A stretch of 37,073 nucleotides of DNA from an uncultured Bacillota bacterium (GTDB taxonomy: Bacteria > Bacillota > Clostridia > Oscillospirales > Oscillospiraceae), in NCBI GenBank assembly GCA_947426945.1, contig CANEFX010000024.1, positions 1 through 37,073 of the forward strand, given 5' to 3'. Both the position numbers and the translations under genes were made by a program. The notes beneath the pieces were generated by a model, which saw only the letters and a list, made by a program, of their open reading frames with translations, was not told where the DNA came from and did not search any database. Below are positions 14,861 to 21,635 of this stretch, one piece after another; position 1 is the stretch's first letter; every line of letters starts with the position of its first letter.

Positions 14861-15564
14861 ATGAAAAGCAGACCATCCTTATTATCGAGGACGATAAGGC
14901 CATCAGCAACTTTATCAGCCGTGCCCTGACGGCCAGCGACTATCGGGCCATTCCTGCCGGCACCGGCAGAGAGGGGCTGTCCCTGTTCTTCTCCCACGGC
15001 CCCGACCTGGTGCTGCTGGATCTGGGTCTGCCTGACATGGACGGGCTGGAAATTCTCTCCCAGCTCCGGGGCCTGCCCCGGGAGGCGCCGGTTATCATCA
15101 TCTCCGCCCGTGACCGGGAGGCAGAGAAGGTCCGTGCCCTGGATATGGGAGCGGACGACTATGTGGTAAAGCCCTTCGGCGTGTCGGAGCTGCTGGCCCG
15201 CATCCGCTCCGCCCTGCGCCGGGCCGACCGGCTCAAACTGAGCCAGGGCATTCAGCGCACCGTCTACCAGATCAAGGACCTGACCATCGACCTGTCCAAG
15301 CACCAGGTACTGCTGGGGGGAGAGGAGATCCATTTTACCCAAAATGAGTTCAAAATCATTGAACTTCTGGCCATCCACGCCGGAAAGGTGCTCACCTATG
15401 ACTTTATTCTGGAACACATCTGGGGACCCTACGGCGGCAGCGGAAGCAACCAGATTCTGCGGGTCAACATGGCCAACATCCGCCGGAAGCTGAAGGAAAA
15501 CCCATCTGAGCCCAAATATATCCATACCGAGCTGGGTATCGGCTATCGGATGCTGGACGACTGA
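14857..15564 (+). CDS. OmpR/KdpE-family response regulator
   Basis: 235-residue two-domain regulator. The receiver domain (1-120) has the acidic pair EDD (11-13), the phospho-acceptor Asp55 in LLDLGLPDMDG, and Lys105 in VVKPF. The winged-helix DNA-binding domain (about 135-232) has HFTQNEFKIIELLAIHAG and a RVNMANIRRKLKENP recognition region. It is the partner of the preceding kinase (4-base overlap). Best family match is KdpE; what it controls here is not known, because no potassium transporter is nearby. Confidence 0.93.
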   Translation: MNEKQTILIIEDDKAISNFISRALTASDYRAIPAGTGREGLSLFFSHGPDLVLLDLGLPDMDGLEILSQLRGLPREAPVIIISARDREAEKVRALDMGADDYVVKPFGVSELLARIRSALRRADRLKLSQGIQRTVYQIKDLTIDLSKHQVLLGGEEIHFTQNEFKIIELLAIHAGKVLTYDFILEHIWGPYGGSGSNQILRVNMANIRRKLKENPSEPKYIHTELGIGYRMLDD

Positions 15565-15636
15565 TTTAACGGTATTTTTATGGCCTGTCCCCCTACGTTG
15601 ACGCCCATTTTATCCCGCATCCGCTATAATAGAACC

Positions 15637-15783
15637 TGCGAACAGGTACGATGCTTCGCAGTCCCCAATATGCTGCGGGCCGGGTCGGCACAGTTTCCCT
15701 CTCTCTCCGGAACTGGCCCTCTCTCTGCCCGGCCTGCAGAAATCCCGCCCCCCTTCCGCCAAAGGGAGGCGGGCCGCTTTTTT
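15637..15783 (+). ncRNA. Candidate structured small RNA (unproven)
   Basis: A perfect TATAAT at 15625-15630 is followed by about 147 bases ending in a terminator. The span folds into three clear units: CTGCGAA / TTCGCAG (15636-15642 / 15655-15661); a long nested hairpin with outer stem GCGGGCCGGG / CCCGGCCTGC (15675-15684 / 15728-15737) and inner stem CAGTTTCC / GGAACTG (15691-15698 / 15709-15715); and the terminator. The -35 is poor (TTGACG at 15598-15603 is 21 bases away). It could instead be the 3' untranslated region of the regulator gene. I do not recognise it as 6S, SRP, tmRNA or RNase P. Confidence 0.4.
15744..15783 (+). terminator. Terminator after the response regulator / candidate RNA
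   Basis: Stem CCCGCCCCCCTT / AAGGGAGGCGGG (15744-15755 / 15762-15773, one mismatch) followed by CCGC and six T residues. Confidence 0.8.
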
Positions 15784-15789
15784 CCCAGG

Positions 15790-15826
15790 ACAAAACGGGA
15801 GCTGTCCCATCTGCCGGACAGCCCCC
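15790..15826 (-). terminator. Terminator of thrS
   Basis: 12-base stem with one G-U pair (15796-15807 / 15815-15826), loop of 7, followed on the minus strand by UUUUG. Confidence 0.85.
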
Positions 15827-15833
15827 GCTCTCC

Positions 15834-17594
15834 TTATTTGATTGTCATTTCCTTCACTTCATTCCCCAGCAGGGCGGCGAACTCCTCCAGGGACATGGCT
15901 CCCAGATCCTCGCCGGAGCGGTGCCGGACGGAGACGGTTCCGTTCTCCATATCCCGATCGCCCACCACCAGCATATAGGGAATTTTCTCCAGGGTGGCCT
16001 CCCGGATCTTCTTACCGATCTTCTCGTTGCGGCCATCCACCTCCACCCGGAAGCCCATAGCGTCCAGCCGGGCGGAGACGGCCTCCGCATACTCTGCCGC
16101 CCGGTCGGTGACGGGCAGCAGCTTCACCTGGACAGGGGCCAGCCATGCGGGGAAGGCCCCCGCAAAGTGCTCGGTAATCACGCCGATAAACCGCTCAATG
16201 CTCCCCAGCACCACCCGGTGGATCATAACGGGGCGGTGCTTCTGGCCGTCCTCGCCGGTATACTCCAGCTCGAAGCGCTCGGGGAGCTGGCTGTCCAGCT
16301 GGATGGTACCGCACTGCCAGGTCCGGCCCAGGGAGTCGGCCAGGTGGAAATCCAGCTTGGGGCCGTAGAAAGCCCCGTCCCCCTCGTTGACCACAAAATC
16401 CTTGCCCATGGCGGTGATGGCGGCCTTCAGGATGTCCTGGTTCCGCTCCCACTCCTCCACAGTGCCGATGTGGTCCTCTGGCATGGTGGACAGCTCGATG
16501 GTATAGCTCAGGCCAAAGACGGAGTACACCTCGTCAAACAGGCGCACCGTCTCCTGAATCACATCCTGCATCTGGTCCCGGGTCATAAAGACGTGGGCGT
16601 CGTCCTGGTTGAAGCAGCGCACCCGGAACAGGCCGTGGAGGGCGCCGGACAGCTCGTGGCGGTGGACCAGGCCGATCTCCCCCACCCGCAGGGGCAGCTC
16701 CTTGTAGGAGTGGGGCTCGCTGGCGTAGACCAGCATCCCGCCGGGGCAGTTCATGGGCTTCACCGCAAAATCCACATCGTCGATAACGGTGGTGTACATG
16801 TTGTTCTTATAGTGGTCCCAGTGACCCGACCGCTCCCACAGCTGGCGGTTGAGCATGATGGGGGTGGAGATCTCTACATAGCCGTACTTCTTGTGGACCC
16901 TGCGCCAGTAGTCCAGAAGAGTATTTTTCAGGGTCATGCCCTTGGGCAGGAAGAAGGGGAAGCCGGGGCCCTCATCCCGGAGCATGAACAGGCCCAGCTC
17001 CCTGCCCAGCCGGCGGTGGTCCCGCTTCCTGGCCTCCTCAAGCTTGGCCAGGTACTCATCCAGCTCGTCCTTTTTGGGGAAGGCCACGCCGTAGATGCGC
17101 TGGAGGGTCTCCCGATTGCTGTCCCCCCTCCAGTAGGCGGCGTTGCATGCGGTGAGCTTGATGGCGTTGCCTTTGATCCGTCCGGTGGAGTCCAGGTGTG
17201 GCCCGGCGCACAGGTCGGTGAACTCCCCCTGCCTGTAGAAGGAGATCACCGCGTCCTCGGGCAGGTCGTGGATCAGCTCCACCTTGAAGGGCTCGCCCTT
17301 CTCCTCCATGAACTTGATTGCCTCCGCCCGGGGCAGCTCAAACCGCTCCAGCTTCAGCTTCTCCTTGCAGATCTTCCGCATCTCGGCCTCCAGCTCGGCC
17401 AGCTGGCCCTCGGTGAAGGGCTCAGGAGTGTCGAAGTCGTAGTAGAAGCCGTTGTCGATGCTGGGGCCGATGGCCAGCTTCACTTCGGGGTGGAGCCGCT
17501 TCATGGCCTGGGCCAGCACGTGGGAGCAGGTGTGCCAGTAGGTCTTGCGGTAGGTTTCGCTTTCAAAGGTATACTGGTTGTTTTCTTCTGCCAT
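15834..17594 (-). CDS. thrS: Threonyl-tRNA synthetase lacking the TGS domain
   Basis: 586-residue class II synthetase that charges tRNA-Thr. It starts almost directly at the editing domain (HTCSH, His21 and His25; CAGPH later), so the N-terminal TGS domain of about 60 residues found in E. coli ThrS is absent. The catalytic core shows MNCPGGML (zinc-binding Cys), motif 2 around FRVRCFNQDDAHVF and motif 3 RPVMIHRVVLGSIERFIG. The anticodon-binding domain lies at the C-terminus (QVKLLPVTDRA...VVGDRDMENGTVSVR). The start ATG at 17594 follows AAGGAGG by 7 bases. It is controlled by the T-box leader upstream. Confidence 0.97.
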   Translation of the reverse strand: MAEENNQYTFESETYRKTYWHTCSHVLAQAMKRLHPEVKLAIGPSIDNGFYYDFDTPEPFTEGQLAELEAEMRKICKEKLKLERFELPRAEAIKFMEEKGEPFKVELIHDLPEDAVISFYRQGEFTDLCAGPHLDSTGRIKGNAIKLTACNAAYWRGDSNRETLQRIYGVAFPKKDELDEYLAKLEEARKRDHRRLGRELGLFMLRDEGPGFPFFLPKGMTLKNTLLDYWRRVHKKYGYVEISTPIMLNRQLWERSGHWDHYKNNMYTTVIDDVDFAVKPMNCPGGMLVYASEPHSYKELPLRVGEIGLVHRHELSGALHGLFRVRCFNQDDAHVFMTRDQMQDVIQETVRLFDEVYSVFGLSYTIELSTMPEDHIGTVEEWERNQDILKAAITAMGKDFVVNEGDGAFYGPKLDFHLADSLGRTWQCGTIQLDSQLPERFELEYTGEDGQKHRPVMIHRVVLGSIERFIGVITEHFAGAFPAWLAPVQVKLLPVTDRAAEYAEAVSARLDAMGFRVEVDGRNEKIGKKIREATLEKIPYMLVVGDRDMENGTVSVRHRSGEDLGAMSLEEFAALLGNEVKEMTIK

Positions 17595-17622
17595 GGTAGT
17601 TCCTCCTTGTATTGGGGCAGGC

Positions 17623-17858
17623 AAATAAAAACGCTCCACCCCTGATGAAGTTCAGGGGTGAAGCGGCAACGCTCCACGGTTCCACCCTGCTTACGGCTTA
17701 CGCCGTCGCTCGTGTCCTCTGTAACGGGAGGCCCCGTCCCGATCTCCCGGGCAGCTCCGGAGTGGTACCGGCCGGTCTCCGCACAGAGCGCTTCCACCAC
17801 GCGGCGCTCCTCTCTGGATGCTTCCATCGGCCTCTTCTCCGTCAAAGCCATTTTTGAC
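17623..17858 (-). promoter_or_regulatory. T-box riboswitch of thrS
   Basis: The canonical T-box AGGGTGGAACCGTGG is at 17688-17674 on the minus strand. It is followed by a terminator with a 14-base stem (17632-17645 / 17652-17665, one G-U pair) and UUUUUAUUU. In stem I, GGTGGAA (AG-bulge-like) precedes a specifier loop where ACC, a Thr codon, lies at 17766-17764 and is followed by a purine. Uncharged tRNA-Thr should stabilise the antiterminator and switch on thrS. Confidence 0.93.
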
Positions 17859-17864
17859 AGTGAC

Positions 17865-17893
17865 ATAATATCACCGCCCGGGAGAAAAGTCAA
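17865..17893 (-). promoter_or_regulatory. Promoter of the thrS T-box transcript
   Basis: Minus-strand TTGACT (17893-17888), 17-base spacer, TATTAT (17870-17865). Confidence 0.85.
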
Positions 17894-17915
17894 GCGGCAA
17901 ACCCCGCCCGTTTCT

Positions 17916-18758
17916 TCACTTTTTCCGCAGCAAAAAGGTAAGGGCAAACCACACTGCCAGATACAGGGTAATGGCCGCGCCGGCGGAGCCCCCCCAGTAG
18001 TAGGAGGTCATCAGCCCGGCCACGCCGGCCAGGACGGCCCCCAGCAGGGAAAACAGGTGGTACTGCCGCATGTTTCGGGCCGCGTTTCGGGCCGCGGCGG
18101 CGGGCAGGACCAGCAGGGAGTTGATTACCAGCAGCCCCACCCAGGTCATGGACAGGGTGACCACCACGGCAATGGCTATGGAAAACACCGTCTCCTGCCA
18201 GAACACCCGGATTCCCCGGCTGTCGGCCAGGGCGGGATGGACGGCAGAGAGCATCAACTGGTTAAAGCTGACCAGCCACAGCCCAACCACCGCCAGCAGA
18301 ATCAGGACCAGCAGGCCCACCTTGGCGGGCTCCACCGACAGAATGTCGCCGATGAGCAGACTGTTGAACCGGGTAAAGGAGCGCCCCCCCAGGGTGGACA
18401 AAAAGATGCCCAAGGCCACGGCGGTGGAGGAAAACACCCCAATTACCGTATCGCTGGCCAAAGTGGAGCGGCGGCGTACAACATTGAACAGCAGGGCAAA
18501 AAAGACAGCGAATATTACCGCCGCCCAGGTGGGCTCATGAAAGCCGCAGATGGCCCCGATGGCCATGCCGGTAAAGGCAGAGTGACCCAGGGCGTCGGAG
18601 AAAAAGGACATGCGGCTGTGAACCACCATGGTGGACAGCAGTCCAAACAGCGGGGTGATCACCATCACCGCCAGCAGGGCGTTCTTCATAAAGAACATCT
18701 CCCCCGGCACAGCCCACTCAAAGGGCAGCAGGTCCACCAGCGCGTACCAGAAGCTCAT
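17916..18758 (-). CDS. znuB: Zinc/manganese ABC transporter permease
   Basis: 280-residue membrane protein of the ABC-3 family with about eight helices. Family signs are HSRMSFFSDALGHSAFTGMAIG, SSTAVALGIFLS, SLLIGDILSV and TWVGLLVINSLLVLPAAAARN. It forms the channel for the metal delivered by the lipoprotein encoded two genes upstream. The start ATG at 18758 overlaps the stop of the ATPase gene (ATGA), so translation is coupled. It is the last gene of the XRE-ZnuA-ZnuC-ZnuB operon. Only a weak hairpin follows before the thrS promoter, so some read-through into thrS is possible. Confidence 0.9.
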   Translation of the reverse strand: MSFWYALVDLLPFEWAVPGEMFFMKNALLAVMVITPLFGLLSTMVVHSRMSFFSDALGHSAFTGMAIGAICGFHEPTWAAVIFAVFFALLFNVVRRRSTLASDTVIGVFSSTAVALGIFLSTLGGRSFTRFNSLLIGDILSVEPAKVGLLVLILLAVVGLWLVSFNQLMLSAVHPALADSRGIRVFWQETVFSIAIAVVVTLSMTWVGLLVINSLLVLPAAAARNAARNMRQYHLFSLLGAVLAGVAGLMTSYYWGGSAGAAITLYLAVWFALTFLLRKK

Positions 18759-19558
18759 TGCGCGCCCCCCTTCCCCATCCGCAGATGAAAGGTGTCGTAA
18801 AACTCCGGGGAGGACAGGACCTCTTCCGGGGCTCCAGACTTGAGCACCCGGCGGTTGAGCAGAATTACCTTGTCTGCAAACTGGCTCAGGGTGGCAAAGT
18901 CGTGGGTGGACAGGAAGATGGACAGATCGTACTGGGTGCGCAGCTCGTCCAGCATGTCCAGCAGCTGGTGCTCCCCCTCGATATCCACACCGGACAGGGG
19001 CTCGTCCAGGATCAGGATGTGGGGCACCGGCTCCAGTGCCAGGGCCAGAAGCACCCGCTGGAGCTGGCCCCCGGACAGCCCCCCCATGGGCCGGTCCAGC
19101 AGGTCCTCCCCGTGGACCCGCCCGAGACAGGCGGCCGCCCGTTCCCGGTACTTGGCCGGGATGGGCAGCCACACCGGCCACCGGGCAGTGGCAGCGGTGA
19201 AGAAATCCAGAACAGACACCGGGTCCCCCCGGTCGAAGCTGGGGGCCTGGGGGACATAGCCCACCAGGGGCCGGGTTCCGCCGGTAATCTCCCCGTCGGC
19301 CAGCCGGATGGCCGGGCCCCCGGCAGGGGAGAAGGTGATTTTTCCCTTATAGCTCGTCTGGCCCAGAATGCTGCGGAACAGGGTGGACTTGCCCGCCCCG
19401 TTGGGGCCAATGAGGGCCGCGATCTCCCCGCAGTGGAGGTGGAAGGACACGTCCTCCAGAATGCTGTCCCCCTCCAGGCGTACGCTCAGTCCCTCCAGCT
19501 TCAGGCAGCAGGAGTCGGCGCACCCGGCGGACAATTTTCCGTGTTTGATTTTTCTCAT
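18755..19558 (-). CDS. znuC: Zinc/manganese ABC transporter ATP-binding protein
   Basis: 267-residue ABC ATPase. Walker A GPNGAGKST at residues 51-59, Q-loop in VPQAPSFDRG, signature LSGGQLQRVLLA, Walker B ILILDEPLSGVD and the H-loop STHDF are all present. It powers the permease encoded next. The start ATG at 19558 overlaps the ZnuA stop by four bases; a longer frame to 19585 would run further into znuA. The N-terminus (residues 1-18, with Cys13, Cys17 and Cys18) is slightly longer than usual before the first strand. Confidence 0.92.
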   Translation of the reverse strand: MRKIKHGKLSAGCADSCCLKLEGLSVRLEGDSILEDVSFHLHCGEIAALIGPNGAGKSTLFRSILGQTSYKGKITFSPAGGPAIRLADGEITGGTRPLVGYVPQAPSFDRGDPVSVLDFFTAATARWPVWLPIPAKYRERAAACLGRVHGEDLLDRPMGGLSGGQLQRVLLALALEPVPHILILDEPLSGVDIEGEHQLLDMLDELRTQYDLSIFLSTHDFATLSQFADKVILLNRRVLKSGAPEEVLSSPEFYDTFHLRMGKGGAQ

Positions 19559-20517
19559 CCGTTGGGCACCGTCCCTTCCCCGCAAAAACCGTTGATGATG
19601 CTTCTGATGTTCCAGCGCAGCTGGCCGTAGTGCGCCGCCCCGCCGAACTCCGGGTCAGAGGCGTCCGGGCCGTCCATAATCATAGTCAGCTGGGCTACCC
19701 GGCAGCCCGTCTCCCGGCTGATGGCCTGGGCGGTGGCGTCAGAGCCGTTACTCTCGGTAAAAATGACCGGGATATCGTACTCTTTTACCAATTTTGTGAT
19801 CTCCACAATCTCGTGGGCGCTGGCCTCGCTGCCCGCCTCCTCCTCGATGGAGGCCAGCAGAGGCAGGTCAAAGGCCTCTGCGAAGTACTGAAAGCCATCG
19901 TGGAAGGTAATCAGTCCGGGGACACCGTCGGGCAGATATTGGTCCAGCAGCTCCCGGGCGCCCTCCTCGACCCGGAGGAGGGTCCCGTCCGTCCTGACGG
20001 CGTTGGCCTCATACTCCGCCGCGTGGTCCGGGTCAACGAGGACCAGATAATTGCGCAGATTAGCCGCCATGACCCTGGCGTTGGCCGGGTCCATCCAGTA
20101 GTGGGGGTCCCAGTGGCCGTGGTCGTGTTCATCCTCCCCGTCCTCCTCGTGGTGGTGGGACAGGTTCTCCAGCAGCTCCACCCCCACAGAGCAGTCGACG
20201 ACCTGTGCGTTGGAGGTTTTCAGGGCGTCCTCCAGGAACTCCTCCAGCCCCGCGCCGTTGAGCGCGATGACGTCGGCCCGCTCCAGCTTCTTCATGTCCG
20301 CCATGGACAGGCTGTAGTCATGGAGACAGCTCACGCTGCCCGTATCCAGCCGCTCCACCGCCACGCCGTCCACCCCCTCCGTCAGGGAGGAGGCAAAGAG
20401 GTAGATAGGGTAGGTGGTGCAGACCACGGTGAGCCGGGCCTTCTCCCCTGCCGGAGCGCACCTGGTGAGGGACAGGAGAAGAGCCGTTAAAAGGGTGAGG
20501 AGGATGGGTCTTTTCAT
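19555..20517 (-). CDS. znuA: Zinc/manganese-binding lipoprotein of the ABC transporter
   Basis: 320-residue cluster A-I solute-binding protein. The signal peptide ends LSLTRC with Cys20 as lipidation site. Expected metal ligands are His66 (CLHDYS), His139 (HWDPHYWMDP) and His206 (TFHDGFQYF), plus an acidic residue near FTESNGSD. A loop rich in His, Asp and Glu at residues 121-139 (HHHEEDGEDEHDHGH) is a mark of zinc-specific ZnuA/AdcA proteins, so zinc is the most likely cargo. The start ATG at 20517 follows AGGAG by 6 bases, 9 bases after the stop of the XRE gene, so the regulator and transporter are co-transcribed. Confidence 0.93.
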   Translation of the reverse strand: MKRPILLTLLTALLLSLTRCAPAGEKARLTVVCTTYPIYLFASSLTEGVDGVAVERLDTGSVSCLHDYSLSMADMKKLERADVIALNGAGLEEFLEDALKTSNAQVVDCSVGVELLENLSHHHEEDGEDEHDHGHWDPHYWMDPANARVMAANLRNYLVLVDPDHAAEYEANAVRTDGTLLRVEEGARELLDQYLPDGVPGLITFHDGFQYFAEAFDLPLLASIEEEAGSEASAHEIVEITKLVKEYDIPVIFTESNGSDATAQAISRETGCRVAQLTMIMDGPDASDPEFGGAAHYGQLRWNIRSIINGFCGEGTVPNG

Positions 20518-20526
20518 AAAAATCTC

Positions 20527-21498
20527 CTAATCAGACGGACCGCGCCGTTTTCGCTCCTGAAGCCCGCCGATGGCCAGCAGGAGGAAGGACAGCGCCAGCA
20601 GGGAGGTCAGGGTAAAAAAATCCAGAGCTGAGGACTCAGCCGCATCGGGAATCAGCCGGTCACACAGGGCGTTGAACACAAGATTGGCTGCGGCGGTAAT
20701 CAGGGCAAACACCCCGGCCTTCAGCCAGGGTCCGACGGGCAGATACCGCAGACAGTAAAAATATGCCCACAAAAAGGCCACGCCTGCCGCCGCAATCGGG
20801 AACGCCACCCCCACCAGCCAGTCCCCGCCGGCAAACAGGTGGATCACCGCCAGCAGCGGGAATACCCACACCGAGGTGAGAGCCACGCACAGGGGCAGGA
20901 GGTGCTCCCCATAGAACCGCCAGACGGCCCACCAGCCCCAGGGCAGGGCCAGGCTCACCGCCGTAATGGCCAGTCCGCCGATTACCCACCAGCCCCCTGT
21001 GTAGTTCCAGCAGGCCAGCAGAATCAGAAGCAGACAGACGCTTGCCGCCCCCAGACAGACCATGATCCTGTTCCGGTCCACCAGCCAGGGCAGGTTGGTA
21101 AAGCAGAAGGACAGGGCCAGAGAGGCCAGCACGATCCAGAACCAGTCCAGGGTATGGAAAAGGGCCACATCGGCGATAAGGCAGGACACGATGGCAATCA
21201 CATAGCCCGCCAGGCAGAACCGGCGGAAGCCGGTGACGACCTTCCGCCAAACGGCGGCCTGGCGCGCCTGGGCGTGGGCCTGGTCGTCGTCGCAGGCGGT
21301 GAAAAATTCGTGCTCCGAGATGTGCAGCTCCCGGCAGACGGAGGGGATCAGGGACACGTCCGGGTAGGACAGGTCCCGCTCCCACTTGCTCACGCTGGAC
21401 TCGGTGACAAACAGCCGTCCGGCCAGCTCCCTCTGGGTCAGCCCCGCCTCCAGCCGCTTCTTCCGGATATATGCGCCAAAGGATACCTTTTCTTCCAT
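20527..21498 (-). CDS. XRE-family regulator with C-terminal membrane domain, first gene of the znu operon
   Basis: 323-residue protein. HTH at residues about 6-62 (FGAYIRKKRLEAGLTQRELAGRLFVTESSVSKWERDLSYPDVSLI). Residues about 95-320 form seven to eight hydrophobic helices ending ERKRRGPSD. The start ATG at 21498 has GGAGG 7 bases upstream. It is transcribed ahead of znuA, znuC and znuB with 9 bases between, which suggests a role in metal-responsive control of the operon; this is inference from position only. No Zur-type box was recognised. Two 10-base direct repeats flank its promoter. Confidence 0.87.
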   Translation of the reverse strand: MEEKVSFGAYIRKKRLEAGLTQRELAGRLFVTESSVSKWERDLSYPDVSLIPSVCRELHISEHEFFTACDDDQAHAQARQAAVWRKVVTGFRRFCLAGYVIAIVSCLIADVALFHTLDWFWIVLASLALSFCFTNLPWLVDRNRIMVCLGAASVCLLLILLACWNYTGGWWVIGGLAITAVSLALPWGWWAVWRFYGEHLLPLCVALTSVWVFPLLAVIHLFAGGDWLVGVAFPIAAAGVAFLWAYFYCLRYLPVGPWLKAGVFALITAAANLVFNALCDRLIPDAAESSALDFFTLTSLLALSFLLLAIGGLQERKRRGPSD

Positions 21499-21543
21499 GG
21501 GAATACCTCCTCAAGGTTGGAATCAGCTGTCCCGCAGAGGGGA

Positions 21544-21601
21544 CGGCCTGTCTCCAATTTAGTCCCGGAGGCAAGGAATTGTCAAGGAAATCGGCCTGTC
21601 T
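21544..21601 (-). promoter_or_regulatory. Promoter of the XRE-znu operon flanked by direct repeats
   Basis: Minus-strand TTGACA (21585-21580), 18-base spacer, TAAATT (21561-21556). The decamer AGACAGGCCG occurs on the minus strand on both sides (21601-21592 and 21553-21544), 48 bases apart, and could be a regulator-binding pair. Confidence 0.65.
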
Positions 21602-21635
21602 TCCCCCTCGACCAGAAGTCGAGCGGCTTTTCGCG

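Noticed and set aside
15651-17645. 664-codon plus-strand frame
   Set aside because: Mirror of thrS and of the T-box terminator region; low-complexity composition and no domain.
21612-21628. Hairpin after the GT4-CsaB gene as a terminator
   Set aside because: The stem CTCGAC/GTCGAG is only 6 bases and is followed on the minus strand by GGGGGAAG, not a U-tract.
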